Below are positions 36,691 through 50,030 of a DNA stretch of 64,000 nt, in pieces. The position numbers and the translations under genes were made by a program. The notes below the pieces were generated by a model, which worked only from the letters and a program-made list of their open reading frames with translations, was not told the DNA's origin and made no database searches. Where the stretch lies: positions 62,238,216-62,302,215 of the forward strand of contig NC_088171.1 of NCBI RefSeq assembly GCF_028769735.1, written 5' to 3'. Positions within the stretch are counted from its first letter, which is position 1, and every line of letters begins with the position of its first letter. The stretch is from Zonotrichia leucophrys gambelii. Lineage: Eukaryota > Chordata > Aves > Passeriformes > Passerellidae.

Positions 36691-39600
36691 AGATTTCTGT
36701 GGGTATGGATGGTTTCTTAAGAATAAAAAAGCTTTAGTAAGGGAAAGTCCTGAGCCAGTTTCATTGCAAACTATAAGGGAAAAATGTCAAAATGGAGCTA
36801 TCAGGCAATGAAAATAGTATTTGAAAATGCAGGCAGTATTGTGGAGAAATTTTTGCCTTTTATAAAGTATATCTAATTCTAAAAAACAATGTGAAAGCAA
36901 AACCCTCATGATTTAATCTAAGGAACAGCTGATAATTGTGACTGGTTGTAAATCTAGAGTAGAGGTTAAAAATTCTTTCCTCACATGTACTGATATACCA
37001 AACACAGAGCAGAGCCCTCCATGAAGTTCAAGGTTCTCAAGTTTCTCTAGGCCAAAGGTATATACATAGTTTATAGAGTCAAAATAAACAATTAGCACAA
37101 CTTTTTAAAAATGGCTAATGTGTTTAGGCTAATGTGTTTCCATGTGTTATTTGCCCAGCAGGTCAATAATTTGCTGAGAAGCCTGCTAACCATCCAGAAG
37201 TTCCCACTATTATGCCCCTGACTATGGATGATATACAGCATTCAGCACTAACTATTTACAAGAGACTTTACACTTTTGCTGTTGAATGGGCCCTTGAAAT
37301 ATTTGCTTGGAGTAATAAGCACTTCCCAGACTATATTTTCTAGCTTTCCTGTTCACAGTCTCGAATTCCAACATGAACTTCAAGTGCTAGAAGGCGTTTA
37401 GTTTTACTTCTCAGCCACAAGTAACTGGGGCTAAGTTACAGAAATTTGCACTGGATAAGCTGCAAGCAAAACAATCTTCAAGCACAGTCACAGACTTAGG
37501 AAATAATTTCTGGTCTTTTCTTATAGCTATGAAGCAGTAGCTTGGTTTTTGTTATGCTCAGGCTTCTCAGCCTGAGGAACCCCAAAGATGATGCCAGAAA
37601 CTAGAAAGTTATTCAGTGATGCATGGGACAGCCTCAGACATGTGTTGCAGAGACACAGGATGGTTTGTTTATCCACAGGGAACATCCCTGCCAGTAAAAC
37701 TACTGCAATTTGCAGAAGTTATACAACGGAGAGTTAGCACCTACTGAAAAGACCACACTTTTCAGAACTGTGTGGTTTTTGGATCCATAGCTTGTTTCAT
37801 AATTCTTCAAGACATAATTCAAGACATAATATCTTGACATTACAAAAACATTTTAATAACTTAGTGGTTTTAATTGTGTTTTCTTTCTGTTATGTCCCTT
37901 GGGAATATTAGAATTACCTGTGTGTTTTGCACTCTTTGCCACATCCAAAAATAAAGATGAATGCTACATCTGCAGGGATCTTGAAACAACAAAATTTGGA
38001 CTTTGTAAGTGTTATTTTTTTCTGTTTCATGGAACCATCATGTGTGAGAAACCAAAGAAACAGTTCGAGCAAGCAGTCAGCACTTAATTATCTGCACACC
38101 CATCCTGAGCTGAATTAGGCAGAGGCAAATTAGAATGGGAGTTGCAACATGAGGTCATAATTTACCATACTGTAAACACTAGCACAGGCTAGTTTTAACC
38201 TTCCAGAAGGCTAATGTAAAACTCTGGGATGTTTTTACCAACCAACCTGTCCTGCCACTCCTGTGACCAGAAAAATCTTGCAGGAGGAAGATTGCAAAGA
38301 GGACAAACAACTCTGCTTTTTCTTCCCTCCCCTAGAGTCAAACCTGCAGTGTAGGGATACATGGGAAAGTTGGCAAACCCAATGGGAAGGGGAATCAGGG
38401 CCTGCTCAGAGTCAATATACCTTCAGCAGTGTTAGTTCTCTGTTACACTCTATTGTCTTCTCCTGGATGTCTCAGGAGTCAGAGTGCCTTTGGGGAGAGT
38501 CAGGCCATGACAGCACTGAGGGAGCTCCTCCAAGGTGGCTGAGGAGAGGGCTTTGCCTGCAGACATGGGAGCTCAAGATGCATGTCCTGAGCATTGCTGT
38601 GCTTCAGATACTGTCCCAGTGCCTCTTCCTTCCCCTGGTCCCACAACATGGGTGTGGAGAAGATGCTTCCCACTGGTAAGCACAGTAGAACAGTGGAGCT
38701 GAAACCATTCTTTGTCCTCTTCAAGACAAACAAGTAGCTGCATCCCTCTGTTTACATGGCAGATGTAAACTGCAATCCTCTACCAAAATCATTACGTTGC
38801 TTGGCTTCAAGAGGTCAGGAAGCTCTCTCTAATCCCCTGAAATCAGTAGTGACATTTGAAAAACCCACATAGCTGGAAAAATGTTGCCCATAGTGACACT
38901 GTGCAGCAATCTATAGGACATTATCTGCAGTCTAGCTGGAGAAGATAAATTCAGGTTAGATCAGAAGGCTAAGTGCTTCCTTCTAGGGATAACTCAGGCA
39001 GGCTGCAGACATCAATGGAAACTACAGGAGTACAATAAATATGTAATGATGATCCCCCTCATTGTCAGCCTTGCCTATGCATAGGATGGGAAAGGAGACC
39101 TTTCATTAACTGTATAGGAGGCTGGCACCACAGCAGATCCATGTCATACCCTGTCACACAGGATGCAATTTGTCAGCTCCTGTGTAGAGAATGACGATGA
39201 TATCTGTTTAAGAGCACGTTTGCAAGCAGTCAGCTGGCAAGTGCACTGTACACTGGCCCATCTGTTACCTCAGTAATTGGGTCATCCCTTCAGAAGAAGC
39301 TGTTTTGCCCGTGGAGTGACAGCAGCAATGACCTCCTATGAAGAAAGCCTGCCCTGGACCAAGGATTCTAACAATGGGATAGAGGAAAGAAAGTATTCCT
39401 ATGGAACCAGCTGGAAATGGCAGAGCCCCGTTAGGCACATGTTCAGCTGAGGTTCTGGAGCAGATCTAATTGCTCCTCAGAAATTATGAAGGAAAGCACA
39501 GAGAAAGGTTCTGAGAGTTATCACTGCCAAGGGGACTGCACCCTGCCAAAGAGAAGGGTGCCAAGACTGGCTGTCTTCTTGTCCAGCACCACAGATTACC

Positions 39601-42600
39601 AACCTCAACACCCTTCCATTAACACCTGATGCTGTCCCTGTGAAAAAATGGTACTGGGAAGGAATTGGAAGGCATTTTTAATTGGAAGGCATTTTTAATT
39701 TGTAGGTTGGCATTCTTGTTTTGGAATTTCCTATTTAATAAGAGTTAATAACAGAGTTGGTTTCTGATTTAAAGATAATCCAGATTGTTGTGGTTACAAA
39801 TATCACAAAGTTGTAGCTTCTATTTTACCTGTTCATGACAGAAGAATCAGTCCTTCCTCTACACCAAGTATTCATTTTTCACCTCTCTGTCTGTCTCTCA
39901 GGCCAATTATCCATTAAAACTTATATAAAAGTTTTATATATCCATAAAACTTATCCATTAAACCACTATAACTTTTTTCTATCCCTAGCAATTTTAAAAG
40001 CTAGAGAATCTGCCTGTCTAAAGTTAGGCTCTGGTCTGAACAAGAATTACCTGTTACAAAAAGCTGATTTTACTGCATGAGTTGCTTTCCCCCCCCAATC
40101 TTTAACCCTATTTTCTGAGACAAGCTTCATTACCACGTGTGCAGAATAAATTTCTGAGTTCAGATGTCCATGATGCCTTGGCCACTTCCACAGTACAAGC
40201 TTTTTGTAGTGAAACTCAACAGTTTCTCACTAATGCAGACATAGGGAACGCATGCAAAGAGAACTGAAAAAAATACCAAAACTTCTCCTCAAATGTAAGG
40301 GAAGCAATTTATGGCTATTTTTGGTGCTAAATATCTACATATAGTACCTATTTTCCAAATGAAGTCTAAAGCTGATTTAGTGTAAAGAAAACTACAGAAG
40401 GAAGGCAAAAAGAAAGCTTAATCAAGTTAAAATTAAGCTTGTTTGGACTTCATGACCATCAGGGTCACTTCTGGCCCTATAGCCAGTGAATCTCTATCAG
40501 CAGTATGTGAGGAGTGAAGCTTTCAGCTACATTAACCATTTCTATCACTTATTTCACACATTTTTAAATCCCCCAAAGTACTTAAGAGAGTCGTCATTTG
40601 AACAAGACAACGGTTACTGAAAATCAGTAATGTTTGACTTAACCTAGAAGAGTGCACCACTGCCAATCAATCCATTTCTTAGATGAGCTGTAAAATATGC
40701 AGTGAAAAACATTCAGCAAAGACAAGCTCATCACATTTCTGCCAGTTTATGGAAAAGGCTTCTTGCTAGCAGTAAGGGAGTGACTTCTGAAAGAGGGGCT
40801 AAATAGTAGGACTGAGACAGAGATAAATACTCAAACATCTTTCCAATAGATGCAGTCTTGTTATAAATAAATATCCAGCCTTTCATTTGAAGGATCTTTG
40901 TGTACTTTTCTGTTGCACCATTCTGATGACACTTGGAGGCCCATATTTCTATGCACCATCTTATCCTTGTGGGAAATGCATGCTATGCCATGAGATTGGT
41001 CCAGCTGGATCACTAATAAAGCTAAACTGTAATTTGGATGCCCAATTTTATAGTAGGACAGATGATTACTTTTTATTTTATTGCACTGCTAAGAAACCTG
41101 GAATTTGTTCTCTTAGTACTGTAGATGTGGCGCTCTCTCTGAGCAACTGCTAAAGCAGACAGTGGCCAACTTAATCTAAATTTTTTTCCTTAACTATACT
41201 TCCTTTTTTAAATAGAAGTAGCCTCACATTTATGAGACAACCAAAAGGTGTGCCAACATCCATGATAACTTTGTAAGATGTCTGCTCACAGATGTGATTG
41301 ACATGAGACTTTGAATGTGAGCATCTCAGTTTTTCTTTCTTAAAAGTATCCACAATTTTTCTGTGATTATCATGGCTTGAGGCAGCAAGAAAGACTGATC
41401 CATCGAGGAGGGTCTAGTAAGTGGCTGCCTCTAAAACAAACATCATCAATGTTTTACAGATCAATCAGCAGGGGTCCTGCTTTTGCCAGTAATGAAAATA
41501 CACCTAAAGATCTCATTGTTAACTGGGTCATGCTCTTCCTGGTAGGAGTTTACTAAGTGTTCAATCCAGACTTTCCCCACACATAAAAATATTACACGCA
41601 TAATGATAATCCTGGCAGTAGTACATTTATTATGTTTTTATCACTGTGCCAAGCAGCTGCATTCATGGAGGAAGACCCTGTTTTGCTGGATGTTACACAA
41701 GCTCAGAATAAAGCAGGCAGCTCTGGCTGAAGGGGCTAATGATCTAAGTAGGAGGCAGGACTCAAAGCTGGATATAGACCAGCTGGCATAGAAGGCCAAG
41801 GAAACAATAAGACAGCACTAATCAGTGAATATGCTGTGATCTCAGCATAACAAGTCTCTGTTGACAAGCTTTCAGTAGAAAAGCATTTCCCCCTCCCCCT
41901 TGAAACAATAAGAAAAATAAAAGTTTTAAGAAGTAATTAAAAAGAGGATAGTTTTTTAATCTTGCATGGTTGTTGGGGTCACCTCCTAATTGTAAAATGG
42001 CAAGTTTAGAAGAAAAGCCAAGAGTGCTCATTTGAAAATCCAACATAAGGGCTAACGCCTGTCTTAGGGTGGATGAATAGACAATGGGAACCCAGAAAAG
42101 GAAGAATGGCATGAGAAGGAGTGAAACAGAATATGCAAAAATAAGAGTGACGTGTTCTAAGAAGTGAATTTGGAAAATACACTTTGCAGCAGCTTTCTGA
42201 TAGGACAATGTCTGATTTGCCAGTGCTGGAGGAAAAAAGTTTCAGTAATCACAAGAAGAGAGAGTGAGAGGGTGCATGAGATTTTAGCTGAGCAGGTGTT
42301 AACCAGATCTCCACAGGTATTCACTCAAGCAGGATAATTAAGTACCAATTAAAGATGAAAAAGGCAAAACTCAGAATTTATTGTTATTACATAATTGATA
42401 TACTGGTAATCCTAAATAACACTAATCAGCTTCAAACCATGCTTATCTCTAATTTCTTTTTTTCCTTTGGAAGTTATTTGGAAAAGTAGTGGCTGTCCAC
42501 AACTAGAAAAATAATGCACACAATTAAACCTCTTTAGCCACGTACTTAGGGAAAAAGTGTTCAGTTAGCACTAATATTATTCTAATATATCTTATTCAGG

Positions 42601-43925
42601 CTATACATGCTGCTGAGCACTGTTGTCCCATAGCATTAGTGGACAAAAAACTTTGTAGATCTTGGCTGTCTGAATCTATGCACCAGTACTGAATGATTCC
42701 TGCAATGTTATTGAATCTTTGCCATAAGAGTTTTAACTAACAGTTGAAAGGGCTTGTTTGAATACACCAGTTTCTTTTCTCCTTCTATAAAACTGTAGTG
42801 TTATACTTACAGCTTTAAAGACTCTGAAATATCTTTCTGCTAACTCTAAGTCTTGACTGGTCTCAACAGCTATTTTTACCCACCTATTGTAATTACTGCA
42901 GAAAGGATTTCTAAAGAAGAAAAAAATTAAATTATTCATCTAACTTGCTGGAAAAGTTAAATTTATTTTTCTCTGTGCTGTACAGTTTCTCCTCTAGATG
43001 GTAGCAGAGAACAAAATCTAAGGCACCCGCACTGTGAAGAGTGGGATGATATTAAATAAAAACCTGCTGCCAGTGAATTATTATTTAAAGAAGCTGAAAA
43101 GTCGCTCTATAGTAAATCATTTTCATGTTCAGTTTTCATTTGGCATAGGTAAGAAGAGTTATACTGAAAACACCAATTGTTCCCAGTAAGCTGGAGTTTT
43201 AAAGGAATTTTATTATCAAAAACCTTAATGCTGTATGGTTTGCCTTTACAGAACTGTTATGCAAACCCTTCCTTAAAAATACAAATATCATTATTCTAAT
43301 AGTCCTAGACATCTTCTGTTTTCTTTTTGAAACCTTCTCTTGATTTCCTTAAATGTAGTTGAACTGAAATCTCCTGCCATGTCCAACAGTTACTGGGTCA
43401 TGAAGTATTTGCATGAACAAAGGTTCATGCAAACTTTTTTTCATATTAGCTATGAGGAATTCACATTAAACTTCAATATTTACAGTTTCTCATTTTGTAC
43501 ATCAAAAAATACCCTGCCAGGTTTTTAGTTTCAAGCTGTATTACAGAACATCTCAAAATGTTCTGTGAGCAGTAGAGCTCACAAAAAGATCCCATGCAAA
43601 CCACCTTCATTTCAATTCACTAAGAAATGAAAAAAAGAGAATCCTTCTACACGTACATGTGCCTGTTTATGACCACTGGTTTTATTAAAGTCAAGACATC
43701 CCTCTGAGCAGCAGGAAAAGAAATGAGGCTGCAAAATCATCTCATGCCTGGACATGGAAGGCCTCATGTTGATATAATGAATCACAAGCTAAGGGTGTGT
43801 GTAAGCCTCCATTCATTGTCTTCTGTTGCCTTTCATTTCTCATCAACAGATTCCGATTCTAATTCACTATTATTTGCAAATATTAAAAATCATTATTCTG
43901 TGATCTCTGAAGGCTCCTTCAGCAG
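36691..43925. other. Intergenic DNA, no gene recognised
   Basis: AT-rich, with short frames only. A perfect 17-bp tandem duplication lies at 39663-39696 and a small AT-rich inverted repeat near 39.92 kb. One cysteine-rich frame near 40.9-41.15 kb is listed separately. Confidence 0.5.
40887..41153 (+). other. Cysteine-rich open frame without an ATG, unrecognised
   Basis: An 88-codon frame ends at TAA (41151-41153). It has ten Cys, a hydrophobic beginning (VLFCCTILMTLGG) and a YPCGKCMLC motif. It has no ATG at its 5' end; the apparent start is TTG, and the frame stays open a little further upstream. Composition looks more protein-like than its AT-rich surroundings, so it could be a decayed exon or retroelement piece. 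I do not recognise it, and chance remains likely. Confidence 0.2.
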
Positions 43926-46080
43926 GTAACATTCCTTTTGGATAAGGGTGAGTGCTCCCCCCCAGCAGGAGGGATCAGCAGCAGCAGCAGGAAGGGGCTG
44001 TGCTGGCCCTTTGCTCTGTGATGGAGCCCAGGGGCTGCTGCCCAGGGCCCAGGCCAGATGTGCTCCAGCTGCAGCAGGGCACTGTTTGGACAGCCCCTAG
44101 CATCCCCCTGTGAGGAGAATGGCATGCTGCCCTGGCCCATCCACTCCTGGGCATCCTGCAAGCAAGAGGGGCCTGTGAGAGAGGGGATCTTCTACAGAGT
44201 GCCAGCAGAGTAGCCCTTCATGAGCTGATGGAGATCCTGGGTGCTGGCAAAGACAGGCTGTGCTGCTGCTGGCTGACCTCAAGGTGAGCCCTTCTGACCT
44301 GACACTAGAAGAGCTCCTTTCTGGCCTGGAGTCTCCAAAGGGAGACTTGAAGGACTTCCTGCAGAGCATTCCTGGCAGAGCTTCTCATGACAGAGCTCTG
44401 CAAGGAGTGCATGGCAGCCACACAGAGGAGCGGGCACAGCTGGAGGAACTGAAAGCATGAGCAGGGATTGCAGCCTGGCAGATGAGCAGGCACTGGGAGG
44501 GGACCTGCACTTGCCTGCCCAGGGACTGCCTCCTTCAGAAGCTGGTGTTTCTGGTAGCTCACCTTTGCTGAGGTGCACCTGTGTATTGGGGGAAAATGCG
44601 TGGACAGCCAGCCTTCCGTAGCATGGGCCTGGCTGGAATCAATGCTGGGGAGCAATGCTGGGCTTCCTTCCCTGCTCAAGCACAGGAGCCCTGATAGCTG
44701 GCTGAGGGCACCCGCACAGCTGTGCAGCACAGCTGCTGGCTGCCTCCTGCCCCAGGCCAGCTCTGGGATCAGCTTGGTGAACCTTGTGCTGCTGGTGAAC
44801 CTTGCTCAGCATGGCTCAGAAGCCACCAGAAGCCAACCTGCTCCTGAGGCAGCTGCTGGCCTGCTTTCAGCACTCTGGCCTCAACACCTGCAAAATCCCT
44901 CCAGAGACAACTTCCCAAAGCAGAGTCTTCCACAGAAGGTGGTATGGCACTGAAGGGCTCTCTGTCTCATGAGAGCAGAGGAAATCCCAGCTGGAGAGTA
45001 ATTGCAGGCTGCCCAACCCATGCAGCTCCCCAATGAGCCAGGGGTCACACTCCCAGTGAGTGAACACTGTGTTCCCAAGGCAGGCCCTTGAAGAAAGGTC
45101 TGATGCAAACCAGCCCAAGGGATCTCCTCTGCAGAGCAGAGACAAAAGGGGGACAGAGTCTCTTCCTGCTCCAGGCTGTCCCTTGTCACCTGCAGACTCC
45201 AACGCTTCTGCTTTAGGCACCCATTCCTTTGTCTCCAACCAGCCCAGAGACCGGGTTAGGCTGTCCGGTATGTGCAGGGGAACTAGGGAGCCTGCCAGAG
45301 GAAAGAAGGTAAAGGGAGGCAACTTTGGTTAAATCAAGAGCTGACTGCAGTTGGTCCTACCTGTCCCTATCTCATCCCGCTCTGGGGTAGAAAGTTTTGT
45401 ACATTCCTCACAAGAAAGCAAAAAGCCAAGGAAAAGGAGGAGAAGTGAGCCCTGGGCAGAGGCGAGGGAATGGCATCCAGCAAGGAAAAAGAGAAGGAGG
45501 AGACTGAAATGAAGCACAAAGGTCCAGAAGAGGAAGGGGCCCAGTTGAGTACCAGGCTCTGCTGCCCATTTTTCCCAGCTCTCAGCCCTGCTCTGAGTCA
45601 GTTCAGCTTGCTAGACAGCAGCATCTCTGGATGGTGCTGCACTGGCTTTGGGAAGAAGTCCATGGCAGCTCCCCAGGGACTCCATTCAGTCCTGGGCCTT
45701 GGCACTGGGGCACGGTGCATCTCTGCACAAGCATGGATTCCTAAGGACATTACTTCCCAAAGGGATGAGGTGCTGGAGACAGCCTGTCACCAATGTCAGC
45801 ACTAACTCTCTCTTCTGGGCTGTAAAAGATTCCCGCTCAAGCATGTTTCCCAGAGCAAGGAGAACCAAGGCATGCCTGTTCCTGCCTCTGGAGGTTTATC
45901 AGTCAGTGCCTTCTGGCTCTGCTGTTGTAGGTACTGATCTCCTGTCCCTGGCTGAAGCTCTGGGACCCTCGGGCTCCTGCACCCAATGTCCACCAAAATA
46001 AAAGGGGCTTTTCTCTCTCTCTGTTTTACTTTCTCTCTTGTCTTATAGTTTGTGCCTGTTGCCTCTGCTGCTCTCAGTGG
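43926..46080. other. GC-rich, CpG-poor block of unknown nature
   Basis: About 2.1 kb of markedly GC-richer, CAG/CTG-rich sequence between AT-rich flanks. It has overlapping short frames on both strands (up to 151 codons, 44867-45322 minus) but no recognised domain. A plus-strand AATAAA lies at 45997-46002, and a good Kozak context precedes an ATG at 45470. It may be a decayed retrogene, an unknown repeat or a noncoding transcript. Confidence 0.35.
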
Positions 46081-47204
46081 GCACTCTGGAGAAGAGCCTG
46101 ACTCCCTCATCTTCATTTCCTCCTGGCACATTTAGAAAGAAACATATATTTGTGTTTTTAGTTTATGTTTCTAGAGAGGTACATATTGATAACACATACA
46201 CTCTGTCCCTTTCCTGAGGAAAGGCTTGCTTTCCCTGGGGAAGAGCTGGCAGTGAGATGCTGAGAGGGAGGAAATCCTCACCAAGATTTTGGTGGTAGGT
46301 GGGAAGTTCTGAATCAGAGAGGGATTGTCCATCTTCCAGAGTACAGCACCGGTGGCTGTACCTCAAGTGCTTTGAAGACCTGGCTGGTGCTTCTTTCACA
46401 CACCTGGAGGCCTGGAATGTAGCAGCACCACTTTCCTGGAAACCACTAGTGTTGAGGCTGTGACTTGGGAGTTCTGGAGAGGAATTTAGCCTCAGACAAG
46501 CTTTTTCATAACTTCTTTTGGAGTATGGAGAAAGTAAATGCCTTGAAAAATTCTTCTATGGAAGGAACTTTGATTAGGAAGTTTTCTTCACCTGCTGCGC
46601 ATCAGTGCTGGTGCAAAAGCTGGGGTCCAGGTCATAAAAGCGAATGTCCAGTCAAACTGCTCTTAAAGACTTTTGTGAGGCAGTGGTTTATACATTAAAA
46701 TTCATTTACAATAATCAGACAGTTAACTGTGTAAATAGTATGCATAAAACTTGTACCTTTGAAATCTATTAAGCATAATCATGAAATGATATGTTCTTGA
46801 TATACAGAACTATGAATTGTTTTACAGATAATTAATTTCCTTCTAGTTCATTCCAAATAAGAGATTTTTGAAACCTTTTTAGAATTAAAGAGTAGACGCT
46901 CTCAACTAATAAAACATTAATTTTTAATTAAATTTTGTTCCCACTGAGGACAAGGAGAAAGCAGGGATTCTTTTATAAATTGCAAAAATAAGTGCTAAGT
47001 ATCATCACAGGTGTAGGTGACAGCAAGAAAAACATGAACATTTGAAGACATTCTTGGTAAATACAGAGGTTGTTGGAATTCGGCCTACTGCTTCAAAAAA
47101 CCCCTTTGTTTAAGTCAGATGTTCCCAGCACTGTAGTTAATACTAAAGACCTTTCAATGTTTTGGTATCCCATGTGGCAGCAAAGACTTGTACTTTCTTT
47201 CTTC
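46081..47204. other. Intergenic DNA, no gene recognised
   Basis: Returns to AT-rich sequence; no repeat or gene recognised. Confidence 0.5.
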
Positions 47205-47850
47205 AATTTTCCAAATCCTCTCCATTTCCTTATGACCTGCACAGTTCCCAGTTGATTTTAGGCCACTTTTTCCATTTTACTACAAGGCTTCAAGAATTCT
47301 GAGCTTGGTTCACCAAAGCACCAGTGTTCACATAGCACAGGAAGATAGAGCACCATTCTCATGAGGTTATTACTAGATTTAGGTATATTTTCTTGTGAAA
47401 TTATAGCAAATTTCAGCTACAACCAATAGTATTTTTCCATCATTAATGTTATAAGAAGATTAAACTATTAATATACACATGAATTGTGTGTGCAGTGTGT
47501 GTGAGCACACAGCAAATGCCTGCAGTTTCAGCACCCACACACATCTGTAAATTGATGGATACAAAGGTGCACACACAGAATAATCTACAGAGAGCAGGTG
47601 GCTCCACTGTCTATTGCCATGTCCACAGCACTTCTTTTAATCAAAACTTGGATTGAAGGCTGTCAGCGACCCAGAACTAAACATCCTTGAGTGCATCCCA
47701 TTCAGTCATTTTGATTGCAACTACTTAGTAAACACACCCTTCCTGGAGATACTTCATTTGGTATTTACATTTATTACCTAACTGTTGTTTTATCTACATT
47801 TGGGGTAATCAATCAAAATACCCTAGGAATAATCGTCTCCTTATATTTTA
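47205..47850 (+). repeat. Direct duplication, copy 1
   Basis: Matches 51242-51882 in the same orientation at an offset of 4037 bp. Positions 47226-47696 (471 bp) are identical to 51263-51733. The next 75 bp have three mismatches. The last 80 bp have an indel of about 8 bp and roughly 15% mismatches. The 5' boundary is abrupt. Confidence 0.97.
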
Positions 47851-49769
47851 AAATAATCAGAATACTTATACTGTTCTATTCTTCACACAGGTTTGTTTCA
47901 CTGTACTTTAGATGAGACTGAGAGGGAATTATATTTTCCTTATTTTCACTCATTGTTTTACACAAACTAACTTTTTTTTTGCCTCTGACATGTCAAGGCA
48001 CCACAGCATTAGTTAAAATTCAATGAGAACTGCAATCCTATAGGATTTAAGCCTATGCTTTATTGCTTTGCTGAAATTAGGAACCTCTGCAGGGAGACAC
48101 GTAGAAGTTTGGTAATTTTCCCAGGAATTGCCAGTGAACAGATAAAACTCTTGTCATTTGCTGAGTATTGCCTGAATAGTGCACACATCCCAATAAACCA
48201 GGCCTAACCTGAGCTGTGACATTAAAAAGCTCCCTGAGCAAGTTTAACTGCACCAACAGTCTTACATTTATAACTATACATCAGCTACATTGTCAACATA
48301 TTTTCTTTCACAGTTGCAATAGGAAAACTACCAAATCTTTTGGGGATTTTTCCAGGTTTTAGTTACAGGAGAATTCTATGAGCTGCAAAACTGCCAGCTT
48401 TGTAAAATTAGTTACTTAAAAATAGATTTACTATCAAACAGGCCTTCATAAGAAAGAGAACACATATCTGTATGCTAGTTCTCTCTAATAGCATATTACT
48501 TTAAGAATCAAACAAAAAAAAGTCTTAAGAAGCTCACAGCTCCATGTAAGTTTAATAACATTAGACAAGCGTAACAAAATACAAACAAAAACTTGATAAA
48601 CAAAATGTGTTTATCAAGTAAAACTCAGTTAAGCCATCAATGAGCGCAAATTCAGACAGGAAAACTATTAGCAAGACCACCTGGATGTTTCTTGCCTAAT
48701 TTCTAATTTTAATTCAGAATTATTTGTTACTCGTTAACAGTTGGTTTCCCTAAAAAAAGGAAGCTGATATAAAATTAATGTTGTCGGTGCTGTAAGGTAA
48801 ATGATAAAATAGTTATATCTCTATTTCCAAACAGACTGATTTGCTTTCCTGAAGAAATATATCCTGTCTTTCTTACAAGAGAACAGAGGGGGGAACATTT
48901 TAAAAGTTAAGTAATACTTACAGGGAGTTAATATTCCCATGAAAGGAAATAATATTGGACTGTACTAGAATTTAGTGTAAGCTTTTAAAGTACTCTTATT
49001 GATGGCTGTGAGTCTTTTAAGCAGGAAAGACAGACAGAAAACTATGGTATAATGGGAAAACTATAGTCATTGTACAGAAGTTATACATCACAAATCTATT
49101 AGTGTTCTCTAAACACCAAGAGTGATCCTGTCAAGAAAGTATATTTGTATTTCCAGATAAAAGAAGGGGTAAGGTTTCACACCCAAAAACTTTAAACAAT
49201 CACAGCATCACAGGAAATACTTCCCCTGGGTTTACTAGCTGTTTAAAAGAAAATAAATAAAGGATGAGAATAAATTGGAAGTTAATACAAATAAATCTGT
49301 CCCATTGAACACTCTAAGGTTTTGGAAACAGAGATAAGACGACCAAGTTAGCAAGGATATGAAGTAGTTCAGCATATTCAGAGCTTTGTTATTGAGCTGA
49401 AACAGATTTAACAATGTTGTATGTGGTGCAATTTAAATAATGTTAACATTTAATATTGGTAAATGTAAGCAGGAAAAAGCAAATCTTGATAATACATACA
49501 CACTAGGCTGTAAATTACCTACTACTTCTGAGAAAATAGACTTTGAAGTCACAGGGGATGATATCAGAGGTTCTTGGTAAAGGAATGTAGAACAACATAG
49601 TTCATTGCCACGAAACTTCAGTCTCCTCCTTTCAAAGAAAACAGAATAGGGTGAAAAGGAAGGACAAAGATACCAATAACTTCCATGTAATAAGAGATTA
49701 ACTGGAGTCCTCAGTGAGGACAAGAGGCAGCTCAGGGTATATGAAGTTATGACAAGCATGGGGGAGGTG
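47851..49769. other. Intergenic DNA between the duplicates, no gene recognised
   Basis: AT-rich. No retroviral-type frames, primer-binding site or polypurine tract seen next to the duplicate. No gene recognised. Confidence 0.5.
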
Positions 49770-50030
49770 ATTAAGCAATGATTACTTGTTTATTTCTCAG
49801 AGCACAAGAGCAAGACAGCCCCCAATGAAATTACAAGGCAGCTGCTTTAAAGCAAACCAAGGGAAGTACTTTTTCATGCAGCACATAATTAAACAGCAGA
49901 ACCCATGGGATCCTGTGGAGGTCAAAAAGATAAGCTAATTCAAAATATATTAGAAATGTAAGATAGGCCTATGGGTGGCTATTAAACATGATATTCCAGA
50001 TGAAATTTCCATCTTGGAAGTCCTGATGGC
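49770..50030 (+). mobile_element. Ancient CR1 LINE 3' fragment, plus strand
   Basis: 'agcacaagagcaagacagcc ... caatgaaattacaaggcagc', 'ggaagtactttttcatgcag', 'gggatcctgtggaggtcaaa' and 'ggcctatgggtggctattaa' match in order the 3' region of old amniote CR1 elements. It is more diverged than the minus-strand copies. Confidence 0.75.
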
